Below the pieces are notes generated by a model. The model saw nothing but the letters and a program-made list of their open reading frames with translations. It did not search any database and was not told the DNA's origin. A program made the position numbers and the translations under genes. A stretch of 64,000 nt of DNA from M3007 sp964621185 (GTDB lineage Bacteria > Bacteroidota > Bacteroidia > Chitinophagales > Saprospiraceae): positions 1 through 64,000 of the forward strand of contig CAZULM010000026.1 in NCBI GenBank assembly GCA_964621185.1, in the 5' to 3' direction. Shown in pieces: positions 43,824-54,100 of this stretch (position 1 is the stretch's first letter; each line of letters opens with the position of its first letter).

Positions 43824-43869
43824 GCGGACCAGTGGAAGCTTGGCGAGTGGTCAGAAGACGTGGCAGGGC
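43824..43869 (+). repeat. 46-bp repeat, copy C
   Basis: Third copy; it lies about 1.9 kb from copy B and so brackets the HTH-ImmA/PIN module. It ends right where the RAYT fragment is cut. Confidence 0.85.
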
Positions 43870-43871
43870 GA

Positions 43872-44037
43872 AAACAAATCCCCAGATTTGAAGGCCTTTG
43901 TGCTGACTACAGTACCGCCAACTATCTAAAACGATATCCCTGAATTCTGCTCGGCTGAAAAGGTCAACCCAGCCACAGATGGTGCAAGTCATGAAATTCA
44001 GACCGTGTTGATCCCGTATTTTGTATTTGACACTCAT
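43872..44037 (-). pseudogene. RAYT (REP-associated tyrosine transposase), N-terminal fragment
   Basis: Starts MSVKYKIRDQHGLNFMTCTI, then CGWVDLFSRAEFRDIVLDSW and RYCSQHKGLQIWGF, the well-known start of IS200/IS605-like REP-associated transposases. After about 55 residues the homology stops at the 46-bp repeat C, before the HUH motif. A good -7 box precedes it. The rest of the gene is not in the window. Confidence 0.85.
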
Positions 44038-44058
44038 GGTTACTTGAGGGGTTTCCTA

Positions 44059-44066
44059 CAAATATA
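44059..44066 (-). promoter_or_regulatory. -7 box TATATTTG of the RAYT fragment
   Basis: Exact TAnnTTTG on the minus strand, 22 nt before the ATG. Confidence 0.5.
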
Positions 44067-44186
44067 ACCGTTTTTTTTAAAAGTTGCAAGTGGGTTGGGA
44101 GGCTTGCCGTTTGCCGGCACAGCCGGCGCGAATAGTATGTCACAAGGCAGAAGCCTTGCGCCAGCTCGTGCGCGCTTGGTGAGTGG

Positions 44187-44341
44187 TGGATAGCCTTGCG
44201 CGAGCGGGGACAGCCTCCGCGAGCAGGGAGGTAGATAGCCTCGCGCGAGCGGGGTGGATAGCCTCGCGCGAGCGGGGTGGATAGCCTCGCGCGAGCGGGG
44301 TGGATAGCCTCGCGAGAGCAGGTAGCCTCGCGCGAGCGGGG
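44187..44341. repeat. Tandem palindromic repeat (23-bp units)
   Basis: About seven units of TGGATAGCCTCGCGCGAGCG followed by GGG; units at 44255-44277 and 44278-44300 are identical. Each contains the self-complementary CTCGCGCGAG. The array is strongly GC-rich against AT-rich surroundings and lies just upstream of the RAYT fragment, which suggests REP-type sequence. The rest of the gap (44038-44186, 44342-44420) shows no gene. Confidence 0.85.
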
Positions 44342-44395
44342 GTGGAATTTGCAGGTTTCACAAGTTGCCAACATTACCTATCCAACATGATATAC

Positions 44396-44403
44396 TACCT
44401 TTA
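44396..44403 (+). promoter_or_regulatory. Possible -7 box TACCTTTA
   Basis: One mismatch to TAnnTTTG, 18 nt before the 237-residue gene. Confidence 0.3.
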
Positions 44404-44420
44404 CACCCAAACTTTGTAAT

Positions 44421-45134
44421 ATGGTCTACTTCCTTGAAACTCATAATTTATATGACACCCGTATCTTTCGCCTTAGGCGTGATTTGTCATGGAGAGAATC
44501 ACATGATGGAGAACCCTTGTATGACGATGATTTTGTGACTTTGAAACCATCAAAAGTGATTGCTTTTCAACATCAAGAGGTTAAGATTAAAAACCATCTT
44601 GAAACATTTGGCACTAAGCACGAGGCACCACACCCGAACGATACCAAACTTTACTTTCGTGCAATGGTGAAAAGAAGTGTATTTCCAAAAATACCGTCAC
44701 GAGAACAACTAGTATCGGTTCTCAAGCAGGGTGATGACAGGGGGGCCAATTCCTTACTGTTAAATGTGTTTGGTTTCTTTGAACTGCGAGATGGATACTC
44801 ATTTGATATTGATGACCCCTCCGTGATTGTCAGGTTTGAAACATTTGCGGCAGAAAACGACTATGTCGGGGAGTCAGCATCTAAGGATAATAGTCATGTT
44901 GATACGCACTATGGTCTTGCATTACAGTATTGGTTAGTGCATCTCGAAACAGGTGTTACGAATTTTCGAAGCGTTGACGAAGATATTAGGCTGTCACAAG
45001 CGGATGTAGTAAAAAAGTTAGAGCAAATGGAGAAAGAGTTTGATGCTCGTATGATTAGATACAATGATGATCAGATTGATTTCAGCTTTTACTCCTTTGT
45101 GCCGTATGACCCAGAAACAGTTGACATAGAGTAA
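44421..45134 (+). CDS. Orphan hypothetical protein, candidate immunity partner
   Basis: A 237-residue soluble protein from ATG 44421, AT-rich, no signal peptide. It reads as mixed alpha/beta with conserved-looking segments DTRIFRLRRDLSWRES, TKLYFRAMVKRSVFP and DDQIDFSFYSFVPY, and a long helix (about 200-220). I do not recognise the family. It converges on the Rhs toxin tip, which shares its low G+C, with a shared terminator between them. It could be an immunity gene in an unusual orientation or an unrelated cargo gene. Confidence 0.65.
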   Translation: MVYFLETHNLYDTRIFRLRRDLSWRESHDGEPLYDDDFVTLKPSKVIAFQHQEVKIKNHLETFGTKHEAPHPNDTKLYFRAMVKRSVFPKIPSREQLVSVLKQGDDRGANSLLLNVFGFFELRDGYSFDIDDPSVIVRFETFAAENDYVGESASKDNSHVDTHYGLALQYWLVHLETGVTNFRSVDEDIRLSQADVVKKLEQMEKEFDARMIRYNDDQIDFSFYSFVPYDPETVDIE

Positions 45135-45141
45135 TGTGTGG

Positions 45142-45181
45142 TAACCACGACTTGACCAAATGTCAGGCCAAGTCGTGGTTA
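45142..45181. terminator. Bidirectional terminator
   Basis: Thirteen-bp perfect stem TAACCACGACTTG / CAAGTCGTGGTTA with a 14-nt loop, 7 nt after the plus-strand gene and 7 nt before the end of the minus-strand Rhs gene. Confidence 0.85.
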
Positions 45182-45188
45182 ATACAGG

Positions 45189-48100
45189 TTATTTGAGGTC
45201 AAGCTTAAGTTCATTGCCGGAACTAGGGATTTCGGAGGTTGTGGGTTGAATCTTAGTAGGATCTTCCGTTTGAGAAAAATTCTCTCCTGCCAAATGATTA
45301 ACTCTTATTGGAAACCCCATTGCTGCGGCAAATGGTGTTTCTATAAACAAAATTGTATGTTCCTCTTCTAATGTATGCATTTCTGGTTTTACCGGGGTAC
45401 CAATTGACCTTAATGCGGAACTATACCGTCCTTTAAAATCATTCCATGCATGTCCGAGCTCATGAAGTAACGTTAACGCCGGAGGAGCAAAAGTTCCAGT
45501 TGAAGTCCCGTTATCATTTAAAATTTCAGGTGCTAACACATCAGACCAAATAACATCAACATTGTTATCAGAATCACTTATAGCCTGAACAGCTTCCACA
45601 ATATTTTTAGGAGGATTTTGTGGATCGATATCAAGAGTTTTTGTAGCCGTATTATCAACGCAACTTGTATTTTGAATAATATTCAAATTGTAATTTGCTG
45701 CAGTTGCTAAGTCTCCTACTACTGTTGCTCCATCCACTTGTCCTTTGACTGCTAAACCAGGGTCTTTATGCGACGCGATAAAATCTAAAGTTTTTACTGT
45801 ATTTTGAACAAATTTATTATTTGGCAGAGGTAAACCCGATTGATATTCATAAGATTTAGGCACCAAAGATAATTTTCCATCAGGCAATTGAACTTCCTCC
45901 ATATAATTTATTAATATTTTTTTCCCACCAATATCTTTCATCATTATTGGTGAACATCCGGCATATTGATATGGAGTCAATTGTGGATAGGACTTTTGAA
46001 TCGGATCTAAACTTAACCATCTCCCTATTCTTGAATCATACGACCTCGCCCCAAAATCCAAACTATTCCCCCCCCCTTTCACCTCATCATCCCCCTCCAT
46101 CCCATTAAACCCATACCTATACCCCACCCCACTAACCATCCTCCCCACCATCCCCATCCCAAACGCATAATAATCCCCCGCACTCACTACATCCCCCAAA
46201 TACTCCGAAACCTGCCCATCTGCCGCTGCCAGCAGGGAATAATCCCCCAGCCCGGCGCCTACCGGCACGTACCCGCCATTTTCCAGGTTATGATCGCCCT
46301 GGCCGGGACCTTTCCAGGTATATTCCGCATCCACCGCATTCCGCCGGTCGGAGACCGTGGTCAGCACATTGCCTAAGTGGTTGCTCAACTCAAACTGTTT
46401 TTCCCCGATATTATGATATTGCACATCCATTTTAAGGGGCGGGACAATGCCGCCAACGACAATAGCTGTCTGGTTGCTGAACTGCGTAAACTTCCCGTCG
46501 CTGCCGATATTGGCCGTGAAACGCACCTGTGCAATGGGCCGATCCTCGTTTTTGATGCCAATGCGGCTGCTGCCATACAGGTGCGCTTCGGTCCAGTTGA
46601 AAGAGCCTAAGTATTCTTGCGGGGCATTGCCCGGGGCGTAAGTAAGGTCGTACACGCCGAGGGTATTGCCCTGGGCATCGCGGGCATAATAGGTGTATTT
46701 CCAATGGCTCTGGTCGCTCAGGCCCAGCCCGTCGGCATTGGAGCGGTGGGGCTTCACGATTTTAAGGATACGGTTGCCCATGGCATCGTAGCGGAATTCC
46801 AGGTCTTCCAGCACGATCTCGTCGTCTAATTGGCCGTTGTGGTCCAGGTCGTAAAGGGAGGTTTTCTGCATTTTGTATTTGATCACTTCGCTCACCTTGC
46901 CGTAGACCGTCCATTTGATGCTTTCGATGTATTCCGATGTGTCCCGGATGAGGTTTCCAATTTCATCGTATTGGTAGTTGTCGTATGCGGGCTGTGCCGG
47001 GTTGTGCTGCTGCCCGCCCTTGATGTCGTCGAAAGCGGTGTTGTCGGGGTTATCGCCGTTGTCGAGCACGGCTTTGAGCTTGTTGGTGTTTTTGACATAC
47101 CCGCTTAGGATGTTCTCATATTGGTATGCCAGGGTGTCCATGGAGTTACTGCCGCTGCCTGGGTCGATGGCCGTGCGCTTGAGTGTGTCGATATTGCCGT
47201 TGGCATCGTAGGTAAAATCCTCGGCGTGGTCGGCGGAGGCAGGGGCGGTAGCGCTCCAGATGTTTTGGGTGGGGTCGGTGGGATTGGCGGGGTTGGGAGC
47301 CAACTGGTCGTATTTCCGCACCGAAGCAAGGCGGTTCAGCTGGTCGTATTTATAACTCATACCATTTGGCGCCGCGCCACCTTTCATAAAGCTGCGGATG
47401 GCGGTCACCATGTGGCCGATGTTGCCGTTGTACAGGTTGGGGCTGTTGGCTTCCAGAGTGCTGCCCGTGGTGTTGAGCGCAAATACATCGGAGGCTGGCG
47501 AATTGATGGCCGAATAATCGCCGGAATAATACCCCAGTGTAAAGCCGTACTCGTCTTTGGCGATGTTTTTGTGCAGGTAATGCACGCCGTCGTCCACGCC
47601 GTCTTTGCCCATATCGCGGGATTTGTCTAAGCGGTCGGAATTCACGCCCTTGATCCAGCCCTGGATGGTGTAGGCGTAGTCAACGGCCTGCACTTTGAGC
47701 TCGCCGAGTTCCACGCGCGCGAGCGGCCCGTGCTGGTAATAAAAGTATTTGGCATCCTGATCCCGGATACCGGCGTTACCGGCGGTGTGCACGTTGATGA
47801 TCCGGTTGTCGGCATCGTATTCGTAGTAGTGGGTGTATTGATCCGGTTCTCCCGGCTGGTAGCGCACTTCCAGCACGTTGCCGCTGATCAGGTCATATAC
47901 ATAATTCACCTGTTTGTACTGCTGGTTGAAAAAAAGCAGTTCCGGCACGTCCTGCAGCAGGGTATTGACATTGCCGTGAATGTCGTAGCTGTAATGCAGG
48001 GCATTGTCGTAGCTGAGGATATTGTTGTCGTCTGCGGCTTCGTAGGTAATGCTGGCGACGCGGTTGCGCAGGTTTTCCTGGGCAATGGGCAGGGTATTGA

Positions 48101-51100
48101 CCAAGGGCGCATCGTAATAGGTATGGGTAACCTCTTTGCGGATGCCCGGCAGAAGCGCCAGGTTGCTGTTGGCGCCGGAACGCACCCAATTCTGGAACAG
48201 GGTATTGTCTAATTTCCTGCCCACGTAATTGTCTTCCATGGCGTGGGTCGCCGTTAGTTCCCCGACTTCTGTTATGCGCCCCAGCTCGTCGTACAAGGTG
48301 TAGCTGTAGGTATATTTTGACTTGGCAAAATGCCAGGAATTCTGCGACACGACCAGGCGCCCCAGCACGTCGTAATAGAACAGGGTAGAAAACTGGTCGG
48401 TAAAATCATAGATCAAGGCAAGGTTGGCGCCGCCTGTCGATGCCCCTGAAACGTAAATGTGGTTAGGGTCGGCGAAGGCCATGTCCAGCAGGTCGTTGGT
48501 ATTTTGTACCGAAATGTCCTTCAGTTTCCAGGTCGCGCCGCCATTGATGGTCTTCAACATGGTGCCTGCCGCGCCAACGGCGTATCCTGTGGTGTAGTCG
48601 AGGAAATAGACATCGTTTAATGTCTTGTTGCCCGGTACCGGTTGACCAGCAGTAGTATAAGCCGAGCTTACCCAATCCGTGCCGGCATCGTCCACCTTAG
48701 TCCAGGTACTGGCGTTGTTGCTGATCTGCAGCATCGTCCCATTGTCGCCTACGGCATATCCCCAGGTATTGTCCGTAAAATAAACAGCTTCGAGATTGTT
48801 CGTCGTTGGAACCGGGATTGGTACCCAGGCGCTCCCGACGCTCGGTGCGGCAAATACTTTTCCATTATTGCCCACGATGACGCATTTTCCGGTTTGTTTG
48901 ATGATGGCAACATCGTTCAAGTCTTCCGGTGAAATGGTTTGTACTGTCCAGCTTGCACCGCCGTTCAGGCTGTGCAATACGGTTCCCTTGTTGCCTGCCA
49001 CAAGCCCTTGCGCGGGGTTGTTGAAAACGATGCTGTTGAGGTCTTCGCTCACGGTAGAGGCCCTGCGGTATTGCCAGGAAGCCCCGCCGTCGGCAGTGTT
49101 CAGGATGATTCCTTTCTTTCCCACGCCGATGCCTGTCAGGGGATCCAGCATATACAGGTCGTTCAAGACTGGCGGTTTTACCTTGCGCTCCGACCATGCC
49201 CCGCCCGTATTTCTGCGCCGTATCTGGCCACTTGTTCCTACGCTCAAAGCCTCGGCTGTGGCAGGATTGGCTGCCAGCCCCAGCAGGTTTGTAGCACCGC
49301 TACAGGCATTTTGCGGGCTCCATGCCCCTCCGGGCGCATTTATCCGCAACATGCTGCAATTGTCGCCTGCCGCAAAATAAGCGCCAGCGGGAGCTGAATA
49401 TACCACGGCGTTCAGGTTGTCGGCAATCCCGGTCGCCGTGCTGGCCGTCCAGGTAATGCCGCCGTTGAGGGTTTCGAGCGCCAGGCCTCCGGCCATCACG
49501 GCAATGCCCCGGGAGGCATCCTGAAATGCGATGTCCCGCACCTCCGTCGAGGTATGGGTTTCCTGGGCATACCAGTCGTTGCCATTGTTGTCGCTGCGCA
49601 AAACGGTGCCGTCCTGGCCGCTGAGCCAGATATGGTTTCCGGGCGCATAGCCGATGCCCGACAGCGCTGGAGTCTGGATTTTAAGGGTTTTGTCTTGCCA
49701 GGCGCCGCCGCCGACGGAGCGGCTGATCTGTCCGTTGTCGCCCACGGCGACAAGGGTGCCGGCGCTGTACGATACTGCCCTGTAGCCGCCCACGGGCGCC
49801 GCGCCGGCGCTGATGGCCGTCCAGGCGCCACCGCCATTGGAAGTGGACAGCACGTTGCCATTTTTACCGATCACGCTGCCGCTGGTTGGAGATATGAAAT
49901 GCAGTTTCCGGTAGGTATCCGCCACCGGAGGCGTGATGAGCGTCCATACGCCGGCATTCAGCCGGTAAAGGAAATTGTTGGTTCCGTCCGTCAAAATGGC
50001 CACTGCTTTTCCGGCGCTCTGCAAATGAATGTCAAGCACCATCATGGTCAGCGGAAGCCCGGGCAAGGGCGCCCAGCTTGTGCCCGCGTTGGTGGTTTGG
50101 TACACCTGACCGGCAGCGCCGGCGACAACACCCGTGTTGGCGTCGGAAAAATCAAGGGTTTGTATGCCGGAAGCGCCGGGGCCGTTGGACAACACGTTCC
50201 AACTGGCGCCGCCGTTGGCCGAAACATATACCAGGCCGGAACTGCTTACGGCATAGCCATTGATTGCATCCAGGAAAGACAAAGCTTTGATGGGTTGTAT
50301 GGGAAGGCTGCTGAGGGAGGTTTGCACAACAGCTGTCCATGTTTTCCCGAAATCAAGGGTTTTGTACAAATTCCCGTTGAAATCAATGGCGCAGCCCTTT
50401 TCATCGGTTCTAAAATGAAAGTCCAGCAGCGGGATATGCAGGTTGTTGGGAATTTCTGCCCAATTGTCGCCGTTGCTGCTTTTCAACAGCGTGCCGTCTG
50501 CCCCGATGGCCCACCAGCTGCCGCTCGGCGCCTGTTGCACCGCTGTCAGGCCCACCGTCCGGATGGCTGTTTGGGCGGTCCAGGTGATGCCGTTGTTGTT
50601 GGAGCGGAATATCCTGCCGTTGTCAGACACCGCTGTGACGATGTTGGGGTTGTCGGGACTGGCCTCTACGGCGCTGATACGGGCGGGTTGGACAAGGTTG
50701 TATAAGCTGAGGATGGGCGCGCTTACCCAGGTGTTGCCACCGGTAGCGGTTTGCCAGATGCTCCCGTTTTCTTCTACCATGATGCCATTGGAAAAGGTGT
50801 TGAAAAACAGCCCGACAAGGTTGCCGGTAGTGGGCACGGGTTGTACAACCCAGCTGCTGCCCTGGTCAGTTGATTGTACCAGGGTGCCATTTGCGCCGAC
50901 GGCATAGGCAAACGCCGTACCTGTGACAAGTTGCACCGCGCGGAGGTTTTCGATGCCGATGGCGCTCACTTCCGTCCAGAGGGCGCCGCCGTTGGCTGTG
51001 TTGTAGAGATGCCCATTTCCGGTATTGTCCTCGGAATAGGCAATGCCTTTGTATAAATCAGAAAAACGGGAGCCGTGTACCGTATGGTTGGCCGGGATGC

Positions 51101-54100
51101 CGTTGTTGGCGGCTGCATCGCGCCAGATTTCCAGATCCTCGTGGTCTGGCACGGTTTGGGCCACCAACTGGTTCAGGGAGTTGTATTTGTAGGTGGTTGC
51201 GTAAGTGTGTTTGGTAAAAAAAGTATACGTCTTGTTGGCGCGGTCCTGCTTGATCTGGGCCATATCAGCAGCTACCTGAACGGGGTTGGGGTTGTCGGTC
51301 ACCTTGCGCACGCCCGCGGGCGGGATGGTGCGGACGAGGTTGCCCGCCTCGTCGTAGTAGTACAGGGTGAAATGGTGCTCCGCATCCACGTATTCCATGG
51401 TGCTTGCTTCATAAACCTGCAGGCACTGGGCGATGTAGGCTTCTTCGAATTTTTCCCGCACTTCCTTGATATAGGCCGCGTACATTTCCTCCGCATTGTG
51501 CTTGGCAATATTCAGCAGATCGGTTATGCAAGAATCGGGCAGGACAATGGTGCCCATATGCGGCAGGCAGCACATCACGGCGGATTCCTCCGGCACCGGG
51601 ATACATTCCGTTTTGAAGGAAATGTCGTCGAGGCCGATGATGGTGGGCCTTAAGTTGGCGATAGAACTGATTTCCAGGTTGGCCACCGTCGCGCCTCCGG
51701 CGTTCCAGGTTCCTTGAACGTACTGCCAGTTGTGGTTGGTTGAAAAGTAAGGTTCAGCTTTGGTGGCAACGGGAGCGCCGTTCACCGTAAAAGTCAATTG
51801 GTTGATATCGCTTTGTACCTGGATGTAATTGACCCAAGCGCTGAATTTGTAGGTTTTTCCGGGCAGCACAGCGATGTTTTGTTGTTTCCAAACCAAAAGC
51901 GGGGTGTTGGAGGTATTGTACCCGTCACAAAACAGCATATAAGGCCCTGTGCCGCTCGTATGGTCTTTTACCGATGGGTTCAGCACCGGATCGGGGCAGA
52001 TGCTGTTGTAATCGGTAGCCAGGGTGTATTCGTAATTCAAGGGCCAAACTTCATCAACGCAGCCGTTCACGAAGGAAAAACCACTGGTAAAGCCCGTATT
52101 GCCGCTGCTGAAATTCCCGTTCAGTACCAATTCCGGTGCAATGCAAGTATCGGAGCAAGGGGCGCCGAAATAAACTTCCACGTCGCCTATCTGAGTCTTG
52201 TTGCTGTTGTTGACAAATCCATCCAAATCCACGTAATAATTGCTGGCATTGGCAGTGATAAAGGTGTTTCCGCCCTGTGGAATAAGGCTTAATCCATATA
52301 CAACATCGGGGCTGAACAACAATCCGTCGCCTGTGCCGACCACGCCTGTTGGCGCATACGAGACCCCTCCGGCACAATTGCTCCCTTTGACTGACGCGCC
52401 ACAGCCGGAACTAAGGCTAAGTTGGTTCAATGAATAGTTTGCCGCAGTGGGTATCCAGGCTGTACCGTTGAAGGCATATTCCAAAATCCTGGAACGGTGG
52501 GCGTTGGGCTGGGCGTCGCCCATCATGGTGCGCTCGCCGAGCAACATGTTGCCGGTACTGGAAAAACTGATGTCGGAAACAGGGTTGGAATATTTTGCAT
52601 CGCTCAGAAAAGGGACGCTTATTTCCAGGGCACTTGTGCCAGTAAAATTCCCCGAAGCGTCGAGCTTAACGGAGTGGATTTCCTGATGAAGGTAGGGTTG
52701 ATTGGTTTGCCGGCCACAGTCGGTATTCCAAACGCTGAAATAGACCCTGCCGTTGTAATATGCCACTCCCCACAGGCGCTCGCCCAGGGGCGCGAACCCG
52801 GCAGTGCCGTTGTCGGGGTTAAACGGGTCGAAATAATTCAGGATATTTCCCTGGGGATCGAGCCTGTATATGCGGCCGTCTTCAAAATTGGTGACAAAGA
52901 ACTGCTGGTGCTTGTGGTCGTAACAGAGGTTGCCCAACTGTGAGCTGCCGCTGTTGGGCAATTGCGCAAAGGTGGAAACAGCGCCCGTATTCCCGTCAAT
53001 TTTATACACTGCGCCTGCACCGCCGGTTCCCATAGACAGGCTTGAATACACCGCAGCAGAACTGAGGTAAACATTCGGGTGGTAATCCCGGTCGAACGCG
53101 ATGCCGAACACATCGCCCATTTTAGCCCTTGTCCAATCGGGATGGTGGTACATTGGGGCAGCCCAGTTTTGGGCATGGGGGGCGCCGTTGCCCTGCGGGT
53201 CGCGTATGTCGACGATGCCAAAGACAAAGCCGGCTGTCGTGCCCGTCCAGTTGGTAGCAGCCGCCACGCCACGGTGTAATGGGAAAATAACGTCCTCATC
53301 TGCGTGGACAATGTTTTCGCAGGCACATTTTCCGATCAGCAAACAGGTTGAGATACCGCTTAGTTGCACCACAACGCCGGTTGAAGTTGTGGCGTACAGC
53401 ACAAACTGGTATGCCTCATCTGCGGCATTCAAATGATCCACATCGGGGGCAATGCCATAAAAATTACTAAGATCAGTGAGGGGAAAACCAACGCTAACTG
53501 GCAGGTTCAGGGTGATGGGGCAACCATCATACAGGATGGTATTGCCTCCTGCAAAAAGCACCGAAGCCGGGATACCGTTCAAATGGCCCACAAAAGCCAG
53601 CGCTTCCCGGGTAGGCGGACAGTTCTCCAACCCTGAGTTCATCAACTCGCTTGTGCCTTGGCCCATCACCATATTGGAGGGCAATTCGGTGCTGCATTTC
53701 CCGAAATCAAAACAAGGGGAACTGCCGTCCACCTGCACATAAGCCGAACCGCCGCCATTGGTAACGAGGGCAGTCGCCGTGAACCCGCCACCTGAAGCCT
53801 TTGGCTTGATACCGCTAAAGGATTGGATATCAACTATATTGTACCCGCTCCCAGTAGGCAGGGTAAATGTAATGCTGCAATTTCCCGACTGCCCTGGCGC
53901 GCTGATGCTTGCGGTCAGGATATTACCGCCTCCGGTCGCCGACCACATCCAGTTGGCGTTTGGGTTGGCGTTGCCCGGGTCTATCGCCGCATCAAATACA
54001 TCGACCAATGGATCAGTCAGAACATTGTAGGGGAATGTTGTAAGGCCAATATTAGAGCCGTTGAACAAAGAAAGAGAACCGTCGCCGTATAGCAGGGCAT

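Noticed and set aside
38525..43869. Integrase or recombinase gene for the cassette array
   Set aside because: I looked through all frames; none shows tyrosine or serine recombinase motifs, so mobility must be in trans, ancient, or by homologous recombination.
44187..44341. CRISPR-like array
   Set aside because: Units abut with no spacers and are themselves palindromic; no cas genes.
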